NCBI GenBank assembly: GCA_049296795.1 | Contig: JBAQTC010000042.1 | Coordinates: forward strand, 1 to 64,000 | Source: CAXNKH01 sp049296795 | GTDB taxonomy: Bacteria > Pseudomonadota > Gammaproteobacteria > Burkholderiales > Burkholderiaceae_C | Direction of reading: 5' to 3' | DNA length: 64,000 nucleotides | Shown here: one piece after another, positions 27,750 through 36,378 of the stretch | How positions within the stretch are numbered: position 1 is the first letter of the stretch | How the letters are laid out: each line of letters begins with the position of its first letter | Made by a program: the position numbers and the translations under genes | Notes under the pieces: model-generated | What the model was told of the DNA's origin: nothing | The model's database searches: none | The model's input: the letters and a program-made list of their open reading frames with translations, nothing else

Positions 27750-29381
27750 TCAAGCCGCGCTTTGCAGCGCCAGCCCCGCATGCTCGCGCAGCGGATGGAA
27801 GTGGATTTTGGGGAAACGTTCCTGCGCCAAGCGCACATCGTAGGGCGAGGTGCACAAATAGGCCAAAGTGTTGGCAGCGTCGCGCGCCATACGCATGGGG
27901 TAGGCGTCACAAAAGTCCCGCAGTTCGGCGGGTGTGTCGGCGGTAATCCAGCGGGCTCCGGTGTACTGGCTGGATTCGAGTCGGATATCGGCGTCGTACT
28001 CACCCTTGAGCCGGTGCTGCACCACCTCAAACTGCAGCTGACCGACTGCGCCCAGCAGCATATTGCTGCCGATTTCGGGCTTGAACACCTGGATTGCACC
28101 TTCCTCACCGAGCTGGGCCAGACCTTGTTGCAGTTGTTTGGTGCGTAAGGGGTTCTTCAGCACCACGGTCATGAACAATTCGGGCGCGAAAAAAGGCAGT
28201 CCAGTGAACTGCAGGGCCACGCTGCCATCGGTGATGGTGTCGCCCAGTTGCACGCCGCCATGGGTGGTAAAGCCCACGATGTCGCCGGCATAGGCTTCTT
28301 CAACGGCTTCGCGTCGCTGGCTCATGAAAGTGACCACGCTGGTCGGGCGCAACTCTTTGGCCGTTCTCTGAACTTTGAGTTTCATTCCCGGGGTGTATTT
28401 CCCCGAGCACATCCGAACGAAAGCGATGCGGTCACGGTGGTTCGCGTCCATATTGGCCTGGACCTTGAACACCACGCCGGAAAAAGCGCTGTCTTCAGGT
28501 TGAATTTCCTTGATGACAGACTGTTTGTTCACGACCAGCGAGCTGATGCGCTGCTGCGGCGGCGGCGCCAGATCGACCAAGGCGTCGAGCACCTCCATCA
28601 CACCAAAGTTGTTGACGCCCGAGCCGAAGAACACCGGGGTTTGTTGGCCGGCCAGAAAAGCCTGACGGTCAAACGCCGGAGAGGCGCCGGTGGCCAGTTC
28701 CATGCTTTCCATGGCGAGCTCGAATTCGTTGCCATAGCGTTGGCGCAAGGTGTCGAATTCTGACAAGGGGGTGGCATCAAAATCCTGGGGCCGGCGTTCG
28801 CTGCCAGACTCGAACGCCGTCATGGCCTGGGTTTGCAGGTTGATGATGCCGGCAAAGCTTTTGCCCTGTCCGACCGGCCAAGTCATGGGAACGCAAGGCA
28901 TGCCCAGTTCACGTTCGACCTCGTCCAGAATGTCCAGCGGGTCGCGCACTTCGCGGTCCATTTTGTTGACGAACGTGATGATGGGCGTGTTGCGCTGGCG
29001 GCAGACTTCGATCAGGCGACGGGTCTGGGCCTCAACGCCGTTGGCCGCGTCAATCACCATCAGCGCCGAATCGACAGCTGTCAACACCCGGTAAGTGTCT
29101 TCGGAAAAGTCTTTGTGGCCGGGGGTGTCGAGCAGGTTGATCACGTGCTCGCGGTACTGCATTTGCATCACCGACGAAGCCACCGAAATACCGCGTTGTT
29201 TTTCGATTTCCATCCAGTCGCTGGTGGCGTGACGCGTGGCTTTACGTGCCTTGACCGAGCCGGCGATCTGGATCGCACCCGAGAACAGCAGCAGCTTTTC
29301 AGTCAGCGTGGTCTTGCCTGCGTCAGGGTGGGAAATGATGGCAAAAGTGCGGCGGCGGCGGGTTTCGTGAGCGAAAGACAA
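27750..29381 (-). CDS. prfC: Peptide chain release factor 3
   Basis: The GTPase that removes RF1/RF2 from the ribosome after termination. With a TTG start at 29381 the product is 543 aa (SFAHETRRRRTFAIISHPDAGKTT), close to the family length. G motifs: SHPDAGKTT (P-loop), DTPGHKDFSED (G3), FVNKMDRE (G4); the C-terminal RF3 domain follows EF-Tu-like domain II. The frame also opens at GTG 29453, but that would add 24 residues with no family match and would cover a likely promoter. No clear Shine-Dalgarno precedes the TTG. Divergent from the thioesterase gene at 29478. Confidence 0.93.
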   Translation of the reverse strand: MSFAHETRRRRTFAIISHPDAGKTTLTEKLLLFSGAIQIAGSVKARKATRHATSDWMEIEKQRGISVASSVMQMQYREHVINLLDTPGHKDFSEDTYRVLTAVDSALMVIDAANGVEAQTRRLIEVCRQRNTPIITFVNKMDREVRDPLDILDEVERELGMPCVPMTWPVGQGKSFAGIINLQTQAMTAFESGSERRPQDFDATPLSEFDTLRQRYGNEFELAMESMELATGASPAFDRQAFLAGQQTPVFFGSGVNNFGVMEVLDALVDLAPPPQQRISSLVVNKQSVIKEIQPEDSAFSGVVFKVQANMDANHRDRIAFVRMCSGKYTPGMKLKVQRTAKELRPTSVVTFMSQRREAVEEAYAGDIVGFTTHGGVQLGDTITDGSVALQFTGLPFFAPELFMTVVLKNPLRTKQLQQGLAQLGEEGAIQVFKPEIGSNMLLGAVGQLQFEVVQHRLKGEYDADIRLESSQYTGARWITADTPAELRDFCDAYPMRMARDAANTLAYLCTSPYDVRLAQERFPKIHFHPLREHAGLALQSAA

Positions 29382-29477
29382 GGGGGCAATCCAAAAAAAT
29401 AGGCTCAACCAGCCCGGCGTCGATTTTAACTGGGTGCTATTCTGCGGTTTCACTCACACACTAAAGCAGCTGGCAAC

Positions 29478-29903
29478 ATGCACGATCCTGAAAAATTTAA
29501 TCTCATGGCCGCCGACTACTTGCCTGGTTATCTCGGCATCAAGATCAACGAGGTCGGAGCGACTTTTTTGAAGTCGGAGTTGACGATCAAAAAAGTGCTG
29601 TTGGCACCCAATGGCTATTTGCATGGGGGCAGCGTAGTGACGCTGGCTGACACGTCGGCCGGTATTGGTTGTATGGCCAATTTGCCTGCAGGTGCGACCG
29701 GGTTCACCACCATCGAACTCAAATCCAACCACCTGGGGACAGCACTCGAAGGCACGGTGGATTGCGAGGCCACGGCGGTGCATAGGGGTCGCACCACCCA
29801 GGTCTGGGACGCTGTGGTGACGCATCGTGAGTCAGGCAAAACGCTGGCCCTGTTTCGCTGCACCCAGATGATTCTCTATGCCAAGTCGGTGGACAGTCGG
29901 TAG
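29478..29903 (+). CDS. PaaI-like hotdog-fold thioesterase
   Basis: A 141-aa single hotdog domain, cytosolic. The segment NGYLHGGSVVTLADTSAGIG is the PaaI/YbgC-like active-site helix region, with His-Gly-Gly and the Asp in ADTSAG as expected for acyl-CoA thioesterases of this type. The C-terminal strand block TTQVWDAVVT and LFRCTQMIL completes the fold. It may hydrolyse stalled acyl- or aryl-CoA esters. It ends about 30 bp before the ahcY promoter and is divergent from prfC. Confidence 0.88.
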   Translation: MHDPEKFNLMAADYLPGYLGIKINEVGATFLKSELTIKKVLLAPNGYLHGGSVVTLADTSAGIGCMANLPAGATGFTTIELKSNHLGTALEGTVDCEATAVHRGRTTQVWDAVVTHRESGKTLALFRCTQMILYAKSVDSR

Positions 29904-29929
29904 GCTAGAGTTGGATTTCAGCTTCTTCG

Positions 29930-29935
29930 TATAAT
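29930..29935 (+). promoter_or_regulatory. -10 hexamer of the ahcY promoter
   Basis: A perfect TATAAT lies at 29930-29935, eight bases before the first base of the SAH aptamer core. A matching -35 is weak (AGAGTT or GAGTTG around 29907-29913). The position fits transcription starting just before the riboswitch. Confidence 0.6.
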
Positions 29936-29940
29936 CGCCC

Positions 29941-30058
29941 TTGCCGAGGAGCGTTGCAATTCACTGTCTGTGAATCAGGCTCGGTCAGCAGGGTTCAAGG
30001 GCTGTTGCCCGCCACTGCATCAACTGCGCTCACCCACGGATCTGTGCGGTGAGCCTCG
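29941..30058 (+). promoter_or_regulatory. SAH riboswitch (ahcY RNA motif)
   Basis: The conserved 5' core CCGAGGAGCGTTGCAA (29944-29959) pairs with AGGCTCGG (29977-29984 region), and the second conserved strand CAACTGCGCTCACC (30020-30033 region) pairs with the GAGCG of the core to form the pseudoknot; a GTGCGGTGAGC strand closes the last helix. This is the S-adenosylhomocysteine-binding aptamer, which turns expression on when SAH builds up. It lies directly before ahcY, its normal target in Betaproteobacteria. Confidence 0.9.
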
Positions 30059-30121
30059 ACCCAGAGTTTTCTCGTTCAAGCCGTGGTTTCTTAAATGACT
30101 GAAACTAAGCCGGGGAATCCT

Positions 30122-31552
30122 ATGAGCGCCGTTCTGAAATCCACACAAGACTTTGTCATTGCCGACTTGAGCCTGGCCGCCTGGGGCCGTAAAGAGCTCA
30201 ATATCGCCCAAACTGAAATGCCGGGACTGATGGCGATCCGCGAAGAGTTCGCCAAAAGTCAGCCCCTGAAGGGCGCGCGCATCACCGGCTCGTTGCACAT
30301 GACGATCCAGACCGGCGTGCTGATCGAAACCCTGCAAGCCCTGGGCGCTGACGTGCGCTGGGCCTCGTGCAATATTTTCTCTACCCAAGACCACGCGGCG
30401 GCTGCGATTGCCGCCGCCGGCACGCCGGTGTTCGCCATCAAGGGCGAAACCCTGGCTGACTACTGGGACTACACCCACCACATTTTCGAGTTCGCAGGTG
30501 CCAAGGGCACGCCCGAAGAAGGCCCGAACATGATCCTGGACGACGGCGGCGACGCCACGCTCTTGATGCACCTGGGAACCAAGGCCGAGAAAGATGCTTC
30601 TCTGATCTCCAAGCCCGGCAGCGAAGAAGAAATCTGTTTGTTCAACTCGATCAAAGCCAAGCTGGCGCAAGACCCGACTTGGTACAGCCGTCGCCTGAAA
30701 AACATCATCGGCGTGACCGAAGAAACCACCACCGGCGTGCTGCGTTTGAACGAAATGTCGGCCAAGGGCACACTGGCCCTGCGCGCCATCAACGTGAACG
30801 ACTCGGTGACCAAGAGCAAGTTCGACAACCTCTACGGCTGCCGCGAATCCCTGGTCGATGCCATCAAGCGCGCCACCGACGTGATGGTGGCGGGCAAGGT
30901 CGCCTGCGTGGCGGGCTATGGCGATGTGGGCAAGGGCAGTGCCCAGGCGCTGCGCGCGCTGAGTGCGCAAGTTTGGGTGACCGAGATTGATCCGATCAAC
31001 GCCCTGCAAGCCGCGATGGAAGGTTACAAGGTGGTCACCATGGAATACGCAGCCGACAAGTGCGACATTTTTGTGTCTGCCACGGGCAACAAAAACGTGA
31101 TTACCTACGAGCACATGGCGGCCATGAAGGACCAGGCCATCGTTTGCAACATCGGTCACTTTGACAATGAAATCGATGTCGCTTCGCTGGAAAAATGTCA
31201 GTGGGAAGAGATCAAGCCGCAAGTGGATCATGTTATTTTCCCGGATGGCAAACGCATTATCCTGCTGGCCAAGGGCCGCTTGGTGAACCTGGGTTGCGGC
31301 ACCGGCCACCCTAGTTTTGTGATGTCGTCCAGCTTTGCTAATCAGACCATTGCGCAGATTGAGCTGTTCACCAAGCAGGCTGAATATGAGGTGGGTAAGG
31401 TCTATGTCTTGCCCAAACATCTGGACGAAAAAGTGGCGCGCCTGCACTTGAAAAAAGTCGGTGCCATGCTGTCCGAACTGAGCGACGAGCAAGCCGCTTA
31501 CATCGGTGTTAGCAAGGCTGGCCCTTACAAAGCCAATTCCTACCGCTACTAA
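30122..31552 (+). CDS. ahcY: Adenosylhomocysteinase (SAH hydrolase)
   Basis: A 476-aa NAD-dependent enzyme that splits S-adenosylhomocysteine into adenosine and homocysteine. The NAD-binding GYGDVGKGSAQAL lies in the middle; the C-terminal KPDHYRY-like tail appears as GPYKANSYRY. ATG 30122 (MSAVLKSTQD) with GGGGA upstream is chosen; ATG 30095 would add nine residues with a worse ribosome site. It is followed by tlyA-like and metF genes, so homocysteine made here can be remethylated with methyl-THF from MetF. Confidence 0.97.
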   Translation: MSAVLKSTQDFVIADLSLAAWGRKELNIAQTEMPGLMAIREEFAKSQPLKGARITGSLHMTIQTGVLIETLQALGADVRWASCNIFSTQDHAAAAIAAAGTPVFAIKGETLADYWDYTHHIFEFAGAKGTPEEGPNMILDDGGDATLLMHLGTKAEKDASLISKPGSEEEICLFNSIKAKLAQDPTWYSRRLKNIIGVTEETTTGVLRLNEMSAKGTLALRAINVNDSVTKSKFDNLYGCRESLVDAIKRATDVMVAGKVACVAGYGDVGKGSAQALRALSAQVWVTEIDPINALQAAMEGYKVVTMEYAADKCDIFVSATGNKNVITYEHMAAMKDQAIVCNIGHFDNEIDVASLEKCQWEEIKPQVDHVIFPDGKRIILLAKGRLVNLGCGTGHPSFVMSSSFANQTIAQIELFTKQAEYEVGKVYVLPKHLDEKVARLHLKKVGAMLSELSDEQAAYIGVSKAGPYKANSYRY

Positions 31553-31565
31553 ATCCTGACGGCTC

Positions 31566-32381
31566 ATGCGCATTGACCAACTTTTGGTGCAACGCCAGTT
31601 CGCCAGCACCCGTTCTCAGGCCCAGCGCCTGATCGCGGGCGGTGTGGAGTGGCTCAACGCTGACGTGTGGAAGCGGGTCGTCAAGAACGGCGACGAAGTG
31701 CCTGATGAGGTGCAAATCCGCCTGCTGGACGATTCCGAGGCACGCTACGTATCACGCGGTGGCTTGAAGCTAGAAGCTGCGCTCAAACGCACGGGCATGT
31801 CAGTTCAGGGGTTGCTGTGCCTGGACGTGGGCCAGTCCACCGGCGGTTTTACCGATTGTCTTTTACAACACGGTGCAGCCCGCGTGGTGGGGCTGGATGT
31901 GGGTCAGGGGCAGTTGCACCCGGCTTTGCGTGCCGATGAGCGGGTCTTGTGCTTAGAGACCGTCAACGCGCGCGATGCGGCTGCGATTGCGGATGCCTTT
32001 GCGCAAGCGGCCCTATTCGCCAGCGACTCAAATGCCGATCTTGAAGGCGCGACGCCAAAGGATGAGCCGACGCTGCCGAGTTTTGACGTGTTGGTGGGCG
32101 ACCTGTCCTTCATCTCGCAGACGCTGGTACTGCCTGCCGTTGTGCCCCTGCTCAAGGAAGGTGGCCACTTGCTGGTGCTGGTCAAGCCGCAGTTTGAGTT
32201 ACAGCCTGGGCAAGTGGGCAAGGGCGGCATTGTGCGCGATGCGTCGCTCTACCCCTTTATCGAACAGCGCTTGCGTGAGGCCTGCGTTGCACTTGGGCTG
32301 ACGGTGCGCGACTGGTTTGATTCGCCGATAGCGGGCGGAGACGGGAATCGCGAATTTTTCATTCACGCGACCAAGACCTGA
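31566..32381 (+). CDS. TlyA-family rRNA methyltransferase (S4 + FtsJ-like domains)
   Basis: A 271-aa protein with an N-terminal S4 RNA-binding domain (MRIDQLLVQRQFASTRSQA) and an FtsJ-like methyltransferase domain: LCLDVGQSTGGFTDCLL is the SAM-binding motif I and VGDLSFISQTLVLP a TlyA landmark. TlyA proteins 2'-O-methylate rRNA; many are annotated as haemolysin A, which is misleading. It lies between ahcY and metF, 13 bp after ahcY. The C-terminal tail is short. Specific rRNA target not determinable. Confidence 0.9.
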   Translation: MRIDQLLVQRQFASTRSQAQRLIAGGVEWLNADVWKRVVKNGDEVPDEVQIRLLDDSEARYVSRGGLKLEAALKRTGMSVQGLLCLDVGQSTGGFTDCLLQHGAARVVGLDVGQGQLHPALRADERVLCLETVNARDAAAIADAFAQAALFASDSNADLEGATPKDEPTLPSFDVLVGDLSFISQTLVLPAVVPLLKEGGHLLVLVKPQFELQPGQVGKGGIVRDASLYPFIEQRLREACVALGLTVRDWFDSPIAGGDGNREFFIHATKT

Positions 32382-32432
32382 AACTTTGCAGGACAGGCCG
32401 CAGCCAAGCGAAGCGAGCCAGCGCTGTCCGCA
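32379..32432 (+). promoter_or_regulatory. GGACAG hairpin leader before metF (family member 1)
   Basis: It begins TGAAACTTTGCAGGACAG (32379-32396), includes the tlyA stop codon, and closes with CTGTCCGCA (32424-32432), giving a stem TGC(A)GGACAG/CTGTCCGCA. The first 18 bases match those before erpA at 16 of 18 positions, and ruvA copies likewise. The stem ends 19 nt before the metF start with the ribosome site AGGAAA following it. Confidence 0.6.
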
Positions 32433-32451
32433 ACCGAATAGGAAATGCCCC

Positions 32452-33282
32452 ATGAGCAAGCTCCCCATCAGTTTTGAATTTTTTCCGGCTAAGACGCCGC
32501 AAGGGGTGGAGAACTTGCGGGCGGTTCGCCAGCAGCTGTACAGCCTCAAGCCGGAGTACTGTTCAGTCACGTTTGGCGCCGGTGGGTCGACCCAACAAGG
32601 AACGTTTGACACGGTGAGCGACATTCTGAGCGAGGGAGTGCTGGCCGCTGCCCATTTGTCTTGTGTCGGTGCCACTCAGGTGTCGGTACGGGAGCATCTG
32701 CAGCAGCTCAAGGCCATCGGCGTCCAGCGCATCGTGGCTTTGCGTGGCGATCTGCCCAGTGGCTACGGCAGCGCAGGCGAGTTTCAGTTTGCCAGTGATT
32801 TGGTTAGCTTTATCCGAGCCGAGACCGGTAATGCGTTTCGCATTGATGTGGCGGCTTACCCAGAGACCCATCCCCAGGCCAAGTCGCCGGCTGCCGACCA
32901 GTTGGCGCTGATCAACAAGATTCGGGCCGGGGCCAATGCCGCTATTACGCAGTATTGTTTCAACCCAGATGCCTATTTCCGCTTGATCGACGATCTGGCT
33001 GCCCAAGGCCTGTCGGTGCCGGTGGTTGCGGGCATCATGCCGATCACCAACTCAAGCCAGCTGATCCGGTTCAGTGATGCTTGCGGCGCCGAAATACCAC
33101 GCTGGATTCGCTTGCGCTTGCAAAGTTTCGGCGATGACAGCGTGTCGATCAAGGCTTTTGGCCTGGATGTGGTGAGTGATTTGTGTGAGCAGCTGCGCGC
33201 GGGTGGGGTGCCGGGCTTGCACTTTTATACGCTGAACCAGAGTGCTGCCACGCTGGAGATTTGTCAGCGCTTGGGGCTTTGA
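32452..33282 (+). CDS. metF: Methylenetetrahydrofolate reductase
   Basis: A 276-aa FAD enzyme that reduces 5,10-methylene-THF to 5-methyl-THF for methionine synthesis. N-terminal SFEFFPAKTPQG (with the catalytic Glu) and CSVTFGAGGSTQQGT are classic; LRGDLPSGYGSAGEF follows. ATG 32452 is used; the frame is open upstream from 32386, but that part overlaps the hairpin leader and matches nothing. Its 3' end overlaps the end of the convergent transporter gene by 19 bp. Confidence 0.96.
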   Translation: MSKLPISFEFFPAKTPQGVENLRAVRQQLYSLKPEYCSVTFGAGGSTQQGTFDTVSDILSEGVLAAAHLSCVGATQVSVREHLQQLKAIGVQRIVALRGDLPSGYGSAGEFQFASDLVSFIRAETGNAFRIDVAAYPETHPQAKSPAADQLALINKIRAGANAAITQYCFNPDAYFRLIDDLAAQGLSVPVVAGIMPITNSSQLIRFSDACGAEIPRWIRLRLQSFGDDSVSIKAFGLDVVSDLCEQLRAGGVPGLHFYTLNQSAATLEICQRLGL

Positions 33283-34187
33283 TGTAACGTCGATTCACGC
33301 GTTACCAGGTAAATGCCAGGCAAGACCAAGGCCATGCCCCAGGCGTGGTAGGGCAGGAGCGGTTCTCCCAGGAACAACCAGGCCATCACTGCGGCATAAA
33401 TCGGACTCAGGTAGAGCGCCACGCCCACTTTGGCCGCGCCCAGTTCGCGCTGCATTACCGAGTAAGCCAGATAAGCACCATAGCCGGGCAACAAGGCAGC
33501 CGCCAGAGCCAGTCCCACGCCGTGCAGGGTCAGGATTGGCAAGGGATTGTGCAGGGCTTCCCAGAGCGCGAACGGCAGCAACACCAGCACGCCGGCGAGG
33601 CTGATGACGGCCAGCCGGGCAGCCGGACCGAGCGGGCTGGGCCAGCGTTTGAGCAGCACGGAATAAGCAGTCCACGACAGTGCGGCAGCCACAATCCAGC
33701 CGTCACCGGCAACAAACTCGACGGCTTGCAGTGCATTCCACTGGCCTTTGACAATCACATGGAACACGCCGGCCAGCGCCAAGGCCAAGCCGCAGGCCTG
33801 GAGCGGACGGAAACGTTCTTTGAGCCACCAAGCCGAACTGGCCGCAATCAAAACCGGAGAGACGGAATAAATCAGGGAGATATTCACGGCCCCCGTGCTG
33901 CGGGCTCCGATATAAACCCAGGCGCCGCAAATCCACATGCCTAGCGCGCCGAGCACCACAAAATGTTTCCAGTCGGCTGCGATGTGATGACGATGGGCCC
34001 ACAGTTCGTTGCGCGCGCCAAAAGAGAACAACACGCTGGCCATCAGCCAGCGCAGCAAAGCCAAGGTGTTGGGTTCGATGACACCTGGTGCACTGCGCCC
34101 TACCAAATAATTCACGGACCACAGGGCCGGTGTGATGAAGAGTAAGGCCAGGGCTAGGCGGTAACCTGGCCGATTTTCCTGATTCAA
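33264..34187 (-). CDS. EamA/DMT-superfamily transporter
   Basis: A 307-aa inner-membrane protein with about ten hydrophobic helices in two EamA repeats; the first begins LALALLFITPALWSVNYLVGR and the second near DGWIVAAALSWTAYSVLLKRW. The conserved SVSPVLIAASSAWWLKERF and YLSPIYAAVMAWLFLGEPL mark the ends of each repeat. Members export amino acids or metabolites; the substrate is unknown. It lies 3 bp after rlmJ, with which it is co-transcribed. Confidence 0.88.
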   Translation of the reverse strand: MNQENRPGYRLALALLFITPALWSVNYLVGRSAPGVIEPNTLALLRWLMASVLFSFGARNELWAHRHHIAADWKHFVVLGALGMWICGAWVYIGARSTGAVNISLIYSVSPVLIAASSAWWLKERFRPLQACGLALALAGVFHVIVKGQWNALQAVEFVAGDGWIVAAALSWTAYSVLLKRWPSPLGPAARLAVISLAGVLVLLPFALWEALHNPLPILTLHGVGLALAAALLPGYGAYLAYSVMQRELGAAKVGVALYLSPIYAAVMAWLFLGEPLLPYHAWGMALVLPGIYLVTRESTLHQSPKR

Positions 34188-34190
34188 AAT

Positions 34191-35105
34191 TTAATTTCCG
34201 CTTTCGAGTTCAAAAGCGGCATGGCGGTCTTGCGCCAGCAATAGCACCATTTGCGGCAGGGCCGCTTGCAAGGCGGCTTTGAGGGTATGCGGCGGGTTGA
34301 TGATGAACATGCCGCTGGCGGGTAGGCCTGGGCGTTTGCTGTCGCCCGCCGCATCGGTCGTGATCTTGCTGGACTTGACGGTCAGCGTCGCGTTAAGCCA
34401 AGACTTGCCAGCCTTAACCGCCAAGGTTTTGAGCTTGCGCGGTAAATCGTGCGCTTCAGGCCGAGGGATCAGCGGATACCACACGGCGTAGCTGCCAGTG
34501 GGAAAGCGTTTGAGTGAATCGGCCGCCATCAGTGCAACCCGCGCGTAGTCGTTTTTGATTTCGTAACTGGGGTCGCACAGCACCAACGCGCGTTTGACCG
34601 GGGGCGGCAGGAATTTTTTGATGCCTTCAAAACCGTCTTCCCGCAACACAGCGACTTGACGCCCGGCCTGCAACTGGGCAATGTTGGCTTCCAATGTTTT
34701 GGCGTCAGTCGGGTGCAATTCGAACAGTTTGAGCTTGTCGCGGCCCCGCAGCAGTCGCTGGATGATGAAGGGCGAGCCCGGGTAGACTTTGAAACTGTCT
34801 TTGGCGTTGAAGCTGGCGACCAGGTCGAGGTAGTCCTGCAGGGCTGGGGCCAAGCCGCCTGCCAGCAGGGGCTTGGCGGCTTGCGTGGGCTCTATTTGGG
34901 CCAGCCGCAGAAAACCCTCAGCCGCTTCGCCGCTGGTGTTGGCGTAGTCGCCATCGAGCCGGTACAGGCCGGCCCCAGCATGCGTATCGAGCACGGTGAG
35001 GGCCGTCTCTTTCTCCGTCAAATGACGCAGCACGGCCAGCAGTACCGTGTGTTTGAGAACGTCGGCATGGTTGCCGGCGTGAAAGGCGTGGCGGTAACTG
35101 AACAT
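34191..35105 (-). CDS. rlmJ: 23S rRNA (adenine-2030-N6)-methyltransferase RlmJ
   Basis: A 304-aa SAM-dependent methyltransferase. The N-terminus FSYRHAFHAGNHADVLKHT is an RlmJ hallmark; VLDTHAGAGLY is motif I and LVLCDPSYE holds the catalytic DPPY-type motif (here DPSY). It also has the family block FKVYPGSPFI. The protein modifies A2030 of 23S rRNA. The start codon lies 4 bp from the left end of the upstream region that carries the divergent rplM promoter. Confidence 0.93.
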   Translation of the reverse strand: MFSYRHAFHAGNHADVLKHTVLLAVLRHLTEKETALTVLDTHAGAGLYRLDGDYANTSGEAAEGFLRLAQIEPTQAAKPLLAGGLAPALQDYLDLVASFNAKDSFKVYPGSPFIIQRLLRGRDKLKLFELHPTDAKTLEANIAQLQAGRQVAVLREDGFEGIKKFLPPPVKRALVLCDPSYEIKNDYARVALMAADSLKRFPTGSYAVWYPLIPRPEAHDLPRKLKTLAVKAGKSWLNATLTVKSSKITTDAAGDSKRPGLPASGMFIINPPHTLKAALQAALPQMVLLLAQDRHAAFELESGN

Positions 35106-35336
35106 AGCCCTATGGTAACGGGGTCGGGCCGTGTGGGCGAGTCGTGGCTCGATGTATTGTTCGTGGTTTTTGCCAAATCACTTATAATTCCCGGCTTCGC
35201 AGCGCTTTTGCAGCTCCGCGGCGAAGATACACAACCCACCTAAGAGATTCCCAATAGAGGAACACCGACCGTGGAAAAGAGCCGCAAGGATGCCAAGCCC
35301 TTAGCTTGGACAAACCTTCTTTAAAAGAGAAAACTC
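35106..35336 (+). promoter_or_regulatory. rplM-rpsI promoter and long leader
   Basis: A clear -10 TATAAT lies at 35183-35188; the best -35 candidates (TTGTTC 35157-35162 or TTCGTG) have non-ideal spacing. The ~145-nt leader that follows holds a hairpin with arms CTTCGC (near 35194) and GCGAAG (near 35220) and a second small hairpin around AAGCCCTTAGCTT before the ribosome site. L13 leaders that bind the L13 protein are known in other bacteria; whether this is one is untested. Confidence 0.5.
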
Positions 35337-35765
35337 ATGAAAACGTTCAGCGCAAAACCAGCTGACGTGGTGCACGAGTGGTTTGTGATTGACGCGACCG
35401 ACAAGGTCCTCGGACGAGTAGCCAGCGAAGTTGCTCTCCGTTTGCGCGGCAAACACAAGGCCATTTATACGCCTCACGTCGATACCGGTGACTTCATCGT
35501 CATCATCAACGCAGCCCAGCTCCGTGTCACTGGCGCCAAAACGCTGGACAAGGTGTATTACCGTCACTCGGGTTACCCGGGCGGTATTTCGGCGACCAAC
35601 TTCAGGGATATGCAAGCCAAGCATCCAGGGCGCGCTTTGGAAAAAGCCGTCAAGGGTATGTTGCCCAAGGGCCCGCTTGGCTACGCCATGATCAAGAAGC
35701 TCAAGGTGTACGGCGGTGCTGAGCACCCGCACACTGCCCAGCAACCCAAAGTGTTGGCCATCTAA
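35337..35765 (+). CDS. rplM: 50S ribosomal protein L13
   Basis: A 142-aa ribosomal protein, full length. It shows the L13 segments DKVLGRVASEVALRLRGKHK and YYRHSGYPGGI, and the C-terminal GLAP-type block LPKGPLGYAMIKKLKVYGG. ATG 35337 follows GAGAAAAC. First gene of the rplM-rpsI operon; the next start is 11 bp away. Confidence 0.98.
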   Translation: MKTFSAKPADVVHEWFVIDATDKVLGRVASEVALRLRGKHKAIYTPHVDTGDFIVIINAAQLRVTGAKTLDKVYYRHSGYPGGISATNFRDMQAKHPGRALEKAVKGMLPKGPLGYAMIKKLKVYGGAEHPHTAQQPKVLAI

Positions 35766-35776
35766 GGAGCTTCAAG

Positions 35777-36169
35777 ATGATTGGTGAATGGAATAATGGT
35801 ACCGGCCGTCGCAAATCCAGCGTCGCCCGAGTTTTCCTAAAAAAAGGCTCCGGCCAAATCGTGGTGAACGGCAAAGACATTGAAAAATTCTTTGGTCGTG
35901 CAACTTCGATCATGATCTGCAAGCAGCCCCTGATGCTGACTAACCACGCTGATACGTTTGACGTCATGGTCAATGTGGCTGGTGGCGGCGAGTCGGGCCA
36001 AGCTGGCGCAGTGCGCCACGGTATTACCCGTGCCCTGATTGACTACGATGCAACACTCAAGCCTGAGTTGAGCAAAGCCGGTTTCGTGACGCGTGATGCG
36101 CGTGAAGTCGAGCGTAAAAAGGTCGGTCTGCGTTCTGCACGCCGCCGCAAACAGTTCAGCAAGCGTTAA
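35777..36169 (+). CDS. rpsI: 30S ribosomal protein S9
   Basis: A 130-aa ribosomal protein. The N-terminal YGTGRRKSSVARV-type stretch appears as NGTGRRKSSVARVFLKKGSG and the basic C-terminus ends RRRKQFSKR, whose tail reaches the P-site tRNA. AAGGAG precedes the ATG. Followed by a strong hairpin at 36192-36225. Confidence 0.98.
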   Translation: MIGEWNNGTGRRKSSVARVFLKKGSGQIVVNGKDIEKFFGRATSIMICKQPLMLTNHADTFDVMVNVAGGGESGQAGAVRHGITRALIDYDATLKPELSKAGFVTRDAREVERKKVGLRSARRRKQFSKR

Positions 36170-36191
36170 TCGCCTGCCATTGTTGCCAAAC

Positions 36192-36226
36192 AACAGCCGT
36201 CGATGCGCAAGTCTCGACGGCTGTTT
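36192..36226 (+). terminator. Hairpin terminator after rpsI
   Basis: Perfect 12-bp arms AACAGCCGTCGA (36192-36203) and TCGACGGCTGTT (36214-36225) with a 10-nt loop, 22 bp past the rpsI stop, followed by a short TTG. The T-tract is weak but stem strength and place are right for a factor-independent terminator. Confidence 0.75.
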
Positions 36227-36300
36227 GCATGGGGCAATGCCCCCACAGCCAAGAGCGGCAAATCAGCAAGGGCTGAATTCTTGAGCAAATTGCTGTACTA

Positions 36301-36313
36301 TTGACTCGGTCAA
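36301..36313. promoter_or_regulatory. Palindrome TTGAC-N3-GTCAA at the erpA promoter
   Basis: The palindrome TTGACTCGGTCAA directly follows a -10-like TACTAT (36296-36301). Fe-S biogenesis genes are often controlled by Rrf2-type regulators that bind near the promoter, so this could be an operator; the match to the known IscR consensus is loose and the idea is inference. Confidence 0.35.
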
Positions 36314-36317
36314 ATTT

Positions 36318-36363
36318 TGAAACATTGCGGGACAGTTGCAGGCTTGGCTTGAAACTGCCCCCA
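36318..36363 (+). promoter_or_regulatory. GGACAG hairpin leader before erpA (family member 2)
   Basis: It begins TGAAACATTGCGGGACAG (36318-36335). Stem arms GGGACAGTT (36329-36337) and AAACTGCCC (36352-36360) leave a loop rich in GGCTTGGCTTG. It stands immediately before the erpA ribosome site (AGGGAG, 36367-36372) in the same orientation as the metF and ruvA members. Confidence 0.6.
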
Positions 36364-36378
36364 CCCAGGGAGCCGCCC

